In this document: positions 1-6,386 of the stretch, piece by piece | Numbering within the stretch: position 1 is the first letter of the stretch | Layout of the letters: every line of letters starts with the position of its first letter | Position numbers and translations under genes: made by a program | Source of the DNA: Ruminococcus sp. | Lineage (GTDB): Bacteria > Bacillota > Clostridia > Oscillospirales > Ruminococcaceae | NCBI GenBank assembly: GCA_017620025.1 | Contig: JAFZRF010000002.1 | Span: forward strand, 1 to 50,126 | DNA: 50,126 bases | Direction of reading: 5' to 3' | Notes under the pieces: generated by a model | Told to the model about the DNA's origin: nothing | Databases searched by the model: none | What the model saw: only the letters and a program-made list of their open reading frames with translations

Positions 1-1
1 C

Positions 2-310
2 AAGCTTTTGTATGAAGTAGCCGATATCGGAAGCAACTCATTATGGCTTGACCATGGGCATATTCAGCCACTGCTTATCCATCTTATCGAAGAAGGCTGC
101 CTGAACGCTGTTCCTGCGGAGACAACTGTCAGCGGAGATGTCAACGGAGACGGAACAGTCGGAATAGCCGATGCAGTGCTGCTCCAGAAATGGCTTCTTG
201 CAGTTCCCGGTACAGAGCTTAACGACTGGAAAGCCGCCGACCTTAACAGCGACAATTCTGTTGATGCCTTTGATATGGTATTTATGAGAAATAAGATAGT
301 AAGCGAGTAA
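2..310 (+). CDS. C-terminal fragment of a dockerin-bearing secreted protein (5' end outside window)
   Basis: The reading frame is already open at the left edge, so this is the end of a longer gene. The TTG at 8 is not a credible start because no ribosome site is visible. The last 60 or so residues form a type I dockerin: a calcium loop beginning GDVNGDGTVG, then a second one, DLNSDNSVDAFD, each followed by a short helix. In this family the dockerin docks the enzyme on a cohesin of the cellulosome scaffold. About 40 residues before it (around IGSNSLWLDHGHIQPLL) belong to an upstream module that I do not recognise, so the catalytic activity is unknown. A strong terminator follows 22 bases after the stop. 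Confidence 0.85.
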   Translation, partial: KLLYEVADIGSNSLWLDHGHIQPLLIHLIEEGCLNAVPAETTVSGDVNGDGTVGIADAVLLQKWLLAVPGTELNDWKAADLNSDNSVDAFDMVFMRNKIVSE

Positions 311-331
311 TACCTCCTTGAATTACCAGAA

Positions 332-368
332 GCCTCCCGGTTCAGACAGAGCCGGGAGGCGATTTTTG
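332..368 (+). terminator. Rho-independent terminator
   Basis: A 9-bp perfect stem, GCCTCCCGG with CCGGGAGGC, surrounds an 11-nt loop and is followed by GATTTTT. It ends the dockerin gene. Confidence 0.9.
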
Positions 369-523
369 TATGTGTTCTGTTTTGCTCAGACGTATGTGTT
401 TTGATTTGCATATGATAGATAAATATGATCCATAGTCTGCTCGCTCCCGGTTTTCGAAATGATAATTCTTCTAAAACCAGTATAGACCTCAGAACTGATA
501 ATGTCAACTCTATGGAGCGTAGA

Positions 524-552
524 TTGACTGCGATCATTCCCGCGGTTATAAT
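524..552 (+). promoter_or_regulatory. Sigma-A promoter of the flavodoxin-like gene
   Basis: TTGACT (524-529), a 17-nt spacer, and TATAAT (547-552). The start codon at 592 lies about 33 nt beyond the expected transcription start. Confidence 0.8.
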
Positions 553-591
553 AAATACAGATATTCCGTAACTCACAGGGAGATGATTCTT

Positions 592-1275
592 ATGAAAATA
601 CTTGTACTGAACGGCAGCCCAAAGCGTGAAAATAGCGACACGATGCATATAACACGGGCATTTCTTGACGGCATGAAGGAGGCCGCACCACAGGACATTC
701 ACATCGTCAATATCATAGACAGGCATATCGAATTCTGCACAGGCTGTTTCACCTGCAAACGCAACGGCGGAGAATGCATCCATGATGATGATATGAAAGC
801 ACTTCTCAGCGAGGTTATGGAGAGTGATCTTCTGCTGCTGAGTTTTCCTCTCTATGCCTACGGTATGCCCGCACCTCTGAAGGCATTCATCGACCGTACA
901 ATGCCGCTTTCAAGTATGGCAATGAAGAAACAGGGCGACCGGTATGTTCACGTAGGTCAGGCTGACTTTTCGCACCTGAGATACATGATGATCTGCGGCT
1001 GCGGATTCCCAAACAGCAAGCAGAATTTTGAGCCTGCCGCAGCTCAGTTCCGGCTGATGTTCCCGGACAGGCATACTATAATCACAGTACCTGAAAATCC
1101 GATGTTCAATGCTCACGAAGCAACAGAGGTGACAACACCCAGACTTGCACTCGTCAGACAGGCTGGAAAGCAGTATGCCGTGACCGGCGGGATAGAAGAT
1201 GATCTGCTGGCGGAGATATGCTCTCCGATGATACCGGAAGAAATGTATGCAGAAATATGCAACAGAAAAATGTAA
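592..1275 (+). CDS. Flavodoxin-family NAD(P)H-dependent FMN reductase-like protein
   Basis: A 227-residue protein of the NADPH-dependent FMN reductase / flavodoxin-like-fold family, expected to bind FMN and reduce a flavin or quinone-type substrate in the cytoplasm. The N-terminus (KILVLNGSPK, then a Ser/Asn-containing phosphate-binding turn) is the typical FMN phosphate loop. A Cys pair (FCTGCFTCKRNG) and the stretch FPLYAYGMPAPLKAFIDR are characteristic of this iron-sulfur-flavoprotein-like subgroup. The in-frame ATG at 583 overlaps the AGGGAG ribosome site (577-582), so the ATG at 592, 9 nt downstream, is the better start. The gene is a single transcription unit with its own promoter and terminator. 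Its physiological substrate cannot be read from the sequence. Confidence 0.85.
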   Translation: MKILVLNGSPKRENSDTMHITRAFLDGMKEAAPQDIHIVNIIDRHIEFCTGCFTCKRNGGECIHDDDMKALLSEVMESDLLLLSFPLYAYGMPAPLKAFIDRTMPLSSMAMKKQGDRYVHVGQADFSHLRYMMICGCGFPNSKQNFEPAAAQFRLMFPDRHTIITVPENPMFNAHEATEVTTPRLALVRQAGKQYAVTGGIEDDLLAEICSPMIPEEMYAEICNRKM

Positions 1276-1283
1276 CAGCAAAA

Positions 1284-1324
1284 ACAGGGCAGGAACGATC
1301 TGGTTCCTGCCCTGTTTTTGTTTT
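1284..1324 (+). terminator. Rho-independent terminator
   Basis: A 13-bp stem, ACAGGGCAGGAAC with GTTCCTGCCCTGT, followed by a T-rich tract (TTTTGTTTT). Confidence 0.92.
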
Positions 1325-1426
1325 ATAACTGACCTGAATAATAATGAGAACAGGAACAATTCATGAAATTTTGTCAAAACTAATGAAATATCTAAATTTA
1401 TTTTACATTTTCCTTGTTTTCGCCAA

Positions 1427-1455
1427 TTGAATACATTAACATAATATGGTATAAT
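1427..1455 (+). promoter_or_regulatory. Promoter of the dockerin metalloprotease gene, with a long leader
   Basis: TTGAAT (1427-1432), a 17-nt spacer, TATAAT (1450-1455). It lies in an A+T-rich stretch between the preceding terminator and the gene at 1585. The leader is about 120 nt. It contains a small TCCGG/CCGGA hairpin near 1486 but no riboswitch that I recognise. Confidence 0.7.
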
Positions 1456-1584
1456 ATATTTCAGGTATTTGTCATGTATTGACATTCCGGGGAAGAACCG
1501 GATCAACGTTCCAGCATTACTGTATTACAGGATAATACCGTTTACGTTTTGCGGAGAGTACACTATCATATTCAGGAGGTAGAA

Positions 1585-3702
1585 ATGAAAAAACTGGTCT
1601 CAATCATAATGTCTGTAGTCATGCCGATATCCATGCTTCTGACTCCTCAGGTCGAGGCTCTTGCTGCAGATGACAATATCCCTGCTTCCGTGCAGGAGAA
1701 ATTTAACGAAATGACCGAACTCCGTAAGGAGGCTTTAGCTGATTACCAGAAATATGCAAACTCCAGAGCAGTTTTCGATTACGAAGAACGCCCTGTTTAC
1801 CGTATGCTTCTCATAGAAGGCAGGAACTTTGTAAGCGAAAAGGGTAATAAGTTCTCCGCAACCGAGGAGGATGATCTGATATTCAGCAGAGTACCGGAGC
1901 AGCTTGAAAACCTTGTTGAGTATCTTACGGATTTCAAAGTTGATATGCAGGTTGACACACTTATAATTGATGATGAAATTACTTTGACAAGCAATTATCC
2001 ACAATTTGAGGACGTTACTTTTATTATGGACAAATATGTCCCCTTCGGCAAGTATGACAGTGTTCTTACGCTTATCCACGAAAATGCGGACTGCGGTAAT
2101 CCGAGTACTACTCTCTCTACATTTGATCCCTTCTCCGGCTGCGGATACGGCTGGTCTTCTATTATGGACGTCGATCATGAAGAGATCCGTCCGGGTATTC
2201 ATGAAAACGAAGACTTCCATTATTATACGACGGATGTTGTGCTTCACGAATGGATACATCAGCTTGAATCGTTCGCAGCTATCACTGTCAACGACGATGA
2301 GAATATTTTCATGCCTGATGCCGATATCGAAGGATTACTCGATGAAGAGGCTGTTGTACTTAATGAAGACGGAACAAAATTCAGAAACAGCGAATATGAA
2401 TGGGATAATGTATGGCCGGAGGACACTGTACGCGGCCACAGCAAGGAATACTATGTAGGAGGGGATATCAAGTCTATCTCCTATTCTCGTGCATTCCTTA
2501 CCGGAGCATTATATAATATAGAGAAACAGCGCTATGTAGGAATGTTTCCTGCATTCTGGAAGTTCTATAACAACAAATTAATGTTTGGCGAATTCTATGG
2601 TTATAAAGATGAAGGCTTCAAGTTGATCGATAAAAATAGCTACGATGAGTCCTATACAGATTATCCTGATTACAAAAACAAGGAATATGTATGGAGACTA
2701 TCCTATGATCTCAGGAACGATAATATCAAAGTAACCAATGAATGTTTCCCATATGGTGTATATTCCTCATGGCTGTCTGATCATATCAACGATTTGTTTA
2801 CAAGGATAAGCTTCAACAGCGAGGGCGATTACTACATCATAAATTCCTCAAATCAGAAGTACCTCTGTGTCGGCGAGTACGACCGGCAGATCGGAGCTAC
2901 TATGATGACATTCTCCGATTACAAGGATGATGATTCTATCAGATGGACCATTTCTTACGATGGTGATAATTTTGTAAGGATAACTTCAAAGACTAATCCG
3001 AATCTCATGTTCGATATCAATAATAACAGGGACTGGAATAATAATATCGTAGAGCTTTATCGTGAGACAGGCTATCCTACGGCACAGTCATTCCAGCTCA
3101 GACTGAATCTTGATGATACGTATACTATCTACCCTCTTCTCTCTGTACAGCGCTGCGTTTCTGAGAAGGACGGAAAGGTTGTACTCAATCCCGATAACAA
3201 GACTCCGGAGCAGAAGTGGCAGATAGTAAAGGTTGAGGACGTGCCGGAAGAGCCGGTCACAACTACAGAGCCTGTTGCCACAACAACTGAGCCCATTCCC
3301 ACAACTACAATGCCGGCAGCTACAACGACTGAGCCCGCATCTGCTGCAACCACAACTATACCTGCAGCGACTGAGACAGCTCCCGCAGTTACATCAGCAG
3401 AAGCAACGACAGCTCCTTCTGAAACGCCTACAGAGCCCGTCACCGAACCGCCTGTATCTGTGGAGACTCCCGGAGATGTAAACCGCGACGGACTTATAGA
3501 CGCCTCTGATGCTTCTGAGGTGCTTCTTGAATATGCAAGGATAGCCACAGGTGCTGAACCTGCACTGTCAAAATTTCTTGCCGATGTCAACGGAGACGGA
3601 AGAGTCGATTCCGCTGACGCTTCTCTCATTCTTGCTTACTACACTAATAATGCAGTAGGCGAGGAGATAAGCTTTGCGGATTTTATCAGGGAGAATCTAT
3701 AA
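1585..3702 (+). CDS. Secreted zinc-metallopeptidase-like protein with ricin-type lectin module and C-terminal dockerin
   Basis: A 705-residue protein starting at the ATG 5 nt after AGGAGG (1574-1579), which gives a clean signal peptide (KK, hydrophobic core, cleavage near ALA-AD). The region around residues 200-230 contains HEWIH, an HExxH zinc-protease signature followed by acidic residues. Residues of about 410-550 form a ricin-B-like module (YYIINSSNQKYLC, later QKWQIV), which usually binds carbohydrate. A Thr/Pro/Ala/Glu linker of about 75 residues follows. A two-repeat type I dockerin ends the protein (GDVNRDGLIDASDA, then DVNGDGRVDSADA). It is probably a cellulosome-attached protease, or one that acts on glycosylated protein. 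The peptidase family beyond HExxH is not identified. Confidence 0.85.
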   Translation: MKKLVSIIMSVVMPISMLLTPQVEALAADDNIPASVQEKFNEMTELRKEALADYQKYANSRAVFDYEERPVYRMLLIEGRNFVSEKGNKFSATEEDDLIFSRVPEQLENLVEYLTDFKVDMQVDTLIIDDEITLTSNYPQFEDVTFIMDKYVPFGKYDSVLTLIHENADCGNPSTTLSTFDPFSGCGYGWSSIMDVDHEEIRPGIHENEDFHYYTTDVVLHEWIHQLESFAAITVNDDENIFMPDADIEGLLDEEAVVLNEDGTKFRNSEYEWDNVWPEDTVRGHSKEYYVGGDIKSISYSRAFLTGALYNIEKQRYVGMFPAFWKFYNNKLMFGEFYGYKDEGFKLIDKNSYDESYTDYPDYKNKEYVWRLSYDLRNDNIKVTNECFPYGVYSSWLSDHINDLFTRISFNSEGDYYIINSSNQKYLCVGEYDRQIGATMMTFSDYKDDDSIRWTISYDGDNFVRITSKTNPNLMFDINNNRDWNNNIVELYRETGYPTAQSFQLRLNLDDTYTIYPLLSVQRCVSEKDGKVVLNPDNKTPEQKWQIVKVEDVPEEPVTTTEPVATTTEPIPTTTMPAATTTEPASAATTTIPAATETAPAVTSAEATTAPSETPTEPVTEPPVSVETPGDVNRDGLIDASDASEVLLEYARIATGAEPALSKFLADVNGDGRVDSADASLILAYYTNNAVGEEISFADFIRENL

Positions 3703-3715
3703 ACGGAATTACTGA

Positions 3716-3758
3716 AGTAACGGCCACAGTGAATCTAACTTTGTGGCTGTTATTTTTT
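3716..3758 (+). terminator. Rho-independent terminator
   Basis: TAACGGCCACA pairs with TGTGGCTGTTA (one G-U pair) and a run of T follows. Confidence 0.88.
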
Positions 3759-3895
3759 TCCAGACACCAGACAGAAAAGCACATCCGTGGTTATAATGTT
3801 CCGCAAACCGAAAAAAAGCATTGCCTGACAGTTGACGTTAAAGGAAGATAATCACATTTCAAGTGAATCAGCATCCGGAAATATCAGGATTATTA

Positions 3896-3924
3896 TTGAC
3901 ATAAGTCGTAAATCGCAGTATAAT
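3896..3924 (+). promoter_or_regulatory. Consensus sigma-A promoter of the NifX-like/MBL operon
   Basis: TTGACA (3896-3901), a 17-nt spacer and TATAAT (3919-3924): both hexamers are perfect. Confidence 0.88.
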
Positions 3925-3952
3925 TGAGATAATTCAGAAAGGAAGCACGATC

Positions 3953-4354
3953 ATGAGAATTGCAGTAACTTACGAAAACGGACAGATATTCCAGCACTTC
4001 GGCAGAACCGAGCAGTTCAAGCTCTACGACGTTGCCGACGGCAAGATAATCAATGAGCAGGTAGTCGGAACATACGGTGCAGGTCACGGAGCACTTGCAG
4101 GTTTCCTGAAGAACGCTCAGGTCGATGTTCTGATCTGCGGAGGTATCGGCGGCGGAGCCCAGATGGCTATGCAGGAGGCTGGAATTGCTCTCTACGGCGG
4201 AAATACAGGAAGTGCCGATGATGCTGTTTCGGCTTTTCTCACACAGACGCTTGAGCAGAACTCCAATCCCACCTGCGACCACCACCATGAACACGGCGAG
4301 GGACATTCCTGCGGTGATCATGGCTGCGGCAGCCACAGCTGCGGTAATCACTGA
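3953..4354 (+). CDS. NifX/NifB-type dinitrogenase Fe-Mo cofactor family protein with His/Cys-rich tail
   Basis: A 133-residue protein. Residues 1-100 match the small NifX/NafY/NifB C-terminal fold that carries metal clusters in nitrogenase maturation and is widespread as an orphan in anaerobes (IAVTYENGQIFQHFGRTEQFKLY start, central ICGGIGGGAQ glycine stretch). The last 30 residues are an extension of alternating His, Cys, Gly and Asp that should bind a metal such as Zn, Ni, Fe or Cu. No other nitrogenase gene is present, so a nitrogen-fixation role is not supported. It shares an operon with the hydrolase at 4354, whose ATG overlaps this stop by one base, which suggests translational coupling. 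Confidence 0.85.
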   Translation: MRIAVTYENGQIFQHFGRTEQFKLYDVADGKIINEQVVGTYGAGHGALAGFLKNAQVDVLICGGIGGGAQMAMQEAGIALYGGNTGSADDAVSAFLTQTLEQNSNPTCDHHHEHGEGHSCGDHGCGSHSCGNH

Positions 4355-5163
4355 TGAGAATAGTAACGCTTGTAGAGAACACCTGCGGACATGAGGGCTG
4401 TATCGCAGAGCACGGACTTTCACTCTATATTGAGACAGAACGGCATAAGCTCCTTCTTGATACCGGACAGACTGACGCAGTGGTAAAGAATGCGGAAGTC
4501 CTCGAAATTGACCTTTCCGCAGTCGATACGGTGATACTCAGTCACGGGCACTACGACCACTCGGGAGGTATCCTGCCGTTCTCACAGATAAACCGTACCG
4601 CACAGATAGTAATGCAGAAGTCGGCCGCCGAACCGCACTACAACGGTGAACGCTACATCGGTATAGACAAGGCTATACTCAGCCTGCCGGATGTCCGCCT
4701 TATTGACGGAGATGTTCAGCTCGATGACGAGCTGCTCCTGTTCAGCGGTATCACCGGCAGACGGTGTTATCCGCAGGGCAACCGTAAGCTTTCACGTATG
4801 GAAAACGGCATACAGGTCCCCGATGATTTTGCACACGAGCAGTGCCTCGTTATTAAGCAGGACGGTAAGCACTGGCTGCTTTCGGGCTGCTCCCATAACG
4901 GTATACTCAACATCCTCGACCGGTACAAGGCGATATTCGGAAATGCTCCCGATTACGTTATCACAGGATTCCACATGATGAAAAAGGAAAGTGAGCATAC
5001 CGAGGAAGAAAAGGCGGTCATCATTCAGACGGCACAGGAGCTTTCCGGGCTTGATACCGTTTTTTACAGCGGTCACTGTACGGGTATCCCTGCATTTGAA
5101 CTGATGAAGAGCATCATGGGCGATAAGCTTATTGCCTTGCACAGCGGAGAAGAAATACGATAA
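4354..5163 (+). CDS. Metallo-beta-lactamase-fold hydrolase
   Basis: A 269-residue MBL-fold protein. The metal motif SHGHYDHSGG (residues 63-72; His64, His66, Asp68, His69) is complete, and later SGCSHNG, GFHM and SGHCTG supply the remaining metal ligands. Overall it resembles the archaeal-type MBL subgroup annotated as RFA-P synthase-like (7,8-dihydropterin-related), but that substrate is doubtful in a Firmicute. It is translationally coupled to the NifX-like gene (TGATG overlap) and ends before a strong terminator, so the two form a two-gene operon. The pairing of a metal-carrier-like protein with an MBL enzyme is suggestive, but the reaction is unknown. Confidence 0.88.
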   Translation: MRIVTLVENTCGHEGCIAEHGLSLYIETERHKLLLDTGQTDAVVKNAEVLEIDLSAVDTVILSHGHYDHSGGILPFSQINRTAQIVMQKSAAEPHYNGERYIGIDKAILSLPDVRLIDGDVQLDDELLLFSGITGRRCYPQGNRKLSRMENGIQVPDDFAHEQCLVIKQDGKHWLLSGCSHNGILNILDRYKAIFGNAPDYVITGFHMMKKESEHTEEEKAVIIQTAQELSGLDTVFYSGHCTGIPAFELMKSIMGDKLIALHSGEEIR

Positions 5164-5170
5164 TCCATTA

Positions 5171-5199
5171 GTCCTCACAGCGAACTGTGAGGACTTTTT
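5171..5199 (+). terminator. Rho-independent terminator
   Basis: GTCCTCACAG pairs perfectly with CTGTGAGGAC around a CGAA tetraloop, followed by TTTTT. Confidence 0.93.
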
Positions 5200-5243
5200 G
5201 CATAGAGAATACCCTGCCTGTAAAAAATATACCACAGGTTTAC

Positions 5244-5272
5244 TTGACATTTTTGGAAAGTCGTGATATAAT
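5244..5272 (+). promoter_or_regulatory. Consensus promoter upstream of the 51-residue ORF
   Basis: TTGACA (5244-5249), a 17-nt spacer and TATAAT (5267-5272). The first good start codon downstream is at 5327. Confidence 0.85.
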
Positions 5273-5326
5273 GGACACAAAGCACGGGAAAACTCCCGCA
5301 ATCCAGCTAACGAAAGGGTGAAAACA

Positions 5327-5482
5327 ATGAACACTGTTATAAGCAAGCTTACCGCTATGTCTGCAAAAATGTTTGATATTAATTATCAGCAGTCAAGCTG
5401 TTTTTTCCAGCAGGGAGAGAATGGCTCAGTTGTGCTGCACACAAGACACAGGTATGCTTGTTCGGTTGCCCGGAAAGGGTGA
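5327..5482 (+). CDS. Small ORF, 51 residues, possible leader peptide
   Basis: The ATG at 5327 follows an AAAGGGTG ribosome site by about 8 nt and lies downstream of a perfect promoter, so translation is plausible although the ORF is short. The product begins MNTVISKLTAMSAKMF and contains two Cys and a basic C-terminal third. No signal peptide or membrane segment is evident, and I recognise no family. The next structure is a terminator-like hairpin (5529-5563) and then a small XRE regulator gene. The arrangement is promoter, small ORF, terminator, regulator, so the ORF may be a leader peptide, a small free-standing gene, or a decayed gene remnant. Confidence 0.5.
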   Translation: MNTVISKLTAMSAKMFDINYQQSSCFFQQGENGSVVLHTRHRYACSVARKG

Positions 5483-5528
5483 GCAGAGATAGTGTTACAT
5501 TGTAAACCATCTTCTGATAGAACAGAGC

Positions 5529-5567
5529 CGTCTGTGTGCAGTATGTACTCTCACAGACGGTTTTATT
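5529..5567 (+). terminator. Terminator or attenuator between the small ORF and the XRE gene
   Basis: CCGTCTGTG pairs with CACAGACGG, followed by TTTTATTATT. It lies only 32 nt upstream of the XRE start, so XRE expression requires read-through or an unseen promoter. Confidence 0.8.
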
Positions 5568-5594
5568 ATTCTATTCAGAAAGGTGGTTATTTTT

Positions 5595-5825
5595 ATGCCG
5601 GTAACAGCTCCGACTATCGATATGGCAGCAACAGGCGCTAACATAAAAGCGCTTATCAAGACAAAAGGGCTGAAGGTATCCGATGTACAGAACATATGCG
5701 GGTTCAATACTCCGCAGGCGATATTCAAATGGATGAGAGGAGACGCTATGCCCTCCATCGACAACATGGTCATACTGGCACATATCCTTGATGTGCCTAT
5801 CGATAAGATCATAATAACAAATTGA
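5595..5825 (+). CDS. Small XRE-family helix-turn-helix protein
   Basis: A 76-residue protein that is almost entirely one helix-turn-helix domain (residues 14-72: ANIKALIKTKGLKVSDVQ ... IFKWMRGDAMPSIDNMVILA ... DVPIDKII), a typical lambda-repressor-like fold. The ATG at 5595 is chosen because AGAAAGGTGG lies 9 nt upstream; the GTG at 5583 overlaps that ribosome site. There is no sensor or dimerisation domain. It probably binds DNA as a small repressor. The target is unknown; the adjacent leader with a terminator could be an autoregulated region. Confidence 0.8.
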   Translation: MPVTAPTIDMAATGANIKALIKTKGLKVSDVQNICGFNTPQAIFKWMRGDAMPSIDNMVILAHILDVPIDKIIITN

Positions 5826-5829
5826 ATAC

Positions 5830-5850
5830 TCCCGCCCGTTCAGGGCGGGA
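5830..5850. repeat. Perfect inverted repeat after the XRE gene
   Basis: TCCCGCCC and GGGCGGGA flank a GTTCA loop, an 8-bp G+C-rich hairpin 4 nt after the stop codon. No T-tract follows, so it is not a classical terminator. It could be a processing or pause structure before the tRNA genes. Confidence 0.6.
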
Positions 5851-5858
5851 AACAATGA

Positions 5859-5929
5859 TTCCGTTTCGTCTAATGGCAGGACGCCTGTTTCTGACACAGG
5901 TAACGGGAGTTCGACTCTCTCAACGGGAA
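5859..5929 (+). tRNA. tRNA-Gln (CTG), first copy
   Basis: A 71-nt cloverleaf. The acceptor TTCCGTT pairs with AACGGGA, discriminator A5929. The anticodon stem CCTGT/ACAGG holds the loop TTCTGAC, giving anticodon CTG. The T-arm GGGAG-TTCGACT-CTCTC is standard. CCA is not encoded. Confidence 0.93.
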
Positions 5930-5934
5930 TTCAC

Positions 5935-6008
5935 TTCCGCTTCGTCTAATGGTAGGACATCTGCTTCTGACGCAGAAGATGTAAGTTCGATTCTTTCAGC
6001 GGGAACCA
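5935..6008 (+). tRNA. tRNA-Gln (CTG), second copy
   Basis: The acceptor TTCCGCT pairs with AGCGGGA, discriminator A6005, and CCA is encoded (6006-6008). The anticodon stem TCTGC/GCAGA holds the loop TTCTGAC (anticodon CTG). It lies five nt after the first copy and differs mainly in the stems. Confidence 0.94.
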
Positions 6009-6124
6009 GCGCAGAGCCTGTGCCCCCGTCCGCGTTGACATTCGCAGCTCGCTTACTTTGTACGAAAATGTTACTCTGCTCTCGCTCACGGCAGTGGTAT
6101 CAAATGTAACACATACACAATTAT

Positions 6125-6195
6125 GACTGTGTAGCCAAGTGGAAAGGCAATGGACTGCAACTCCATGAGCGCAGGTTCAACTCCTGTCACAGTCT
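6125..6195 (+). tRNA. tRNA-Cys (GCA)
   Basis: A 71-nt cloverleaf: acceptor GACTGTG with CACAGTC, discriminator T6195 (usual for Cys), anticodon stem ATGGA/TCCAT with loop CTGCAAC. CCA is not encoded. The 116 nt before it (6009-6124) contain no further tRNA or ORF that I can support. Confidence 0.94.
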
Positions 6196-6203
6196 CTGCA
6201 TAT

Positions 6204-6279
6204 GCCTCTGTAGCTCAGTCGGTAGAGCGCAGGTCTGAAGAATCTGGCGTCGCAAGTTCAACTCTTGCCGGAGGCACCA
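6204..6279 (+). tRNA. tRNA-Phe (GAA)
   Basis: A 76-nt cloverleaf: acceptor GCCTCTG with CGGAGGC, discriminator A6276, encoded CCA 6277-6279, anticodon loop CTGAAGA in the stem CAGGT/ATCTG. Confidence 0.95.
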
Positions 6280-6351
6280 TTCCGTTTCGTCTAATGGGCA
6301 GGACATCGGTCTTTGAATCCGATAATGGAAGTTCGAGCCTTCCAGCGGGAA
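6280..6351 (+). tRNA. tRNA-Gln (TTG)
   Basis: Begins on the base after the CCA of tRNA-Phe, so the two must be separated by precise processing. The acceptor TTCCGTT pairs with AGCGGGA, discriminator A6351. The loop CTTTGAA gives anticodon TTG. The pair closing the anticodon loop is a T-T mismatch (TCGGT against TCCGA). CCA is not encoded. Confidence 0.88.
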
Positions 6352-6386
6352 TTCTCACGAAACCAATAAATACAAAGGAGGAGAAA

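Noticed and set aside
64-783. Minus-strand 239-codon ORF over the first terminator and promoter
   Set aside because: It crosses a terminator, a consensus promoter and two real genes, and has no ribosome site.
3953-4354. Nitrogen-fixation assignment for the NifX-like gene
   Set aside because: No nifHDK or other nif genes are visible, and orphan members of this family are common in non-fixing anaerobes.
6150-6386. N-terminal extension of the RNA ligase frame
   Set aside because: The open frame runs through tRNA-Phe and tRNA-Gln(TTG), and the ATG at 6387 has a strong AAAGGAGGAG site.
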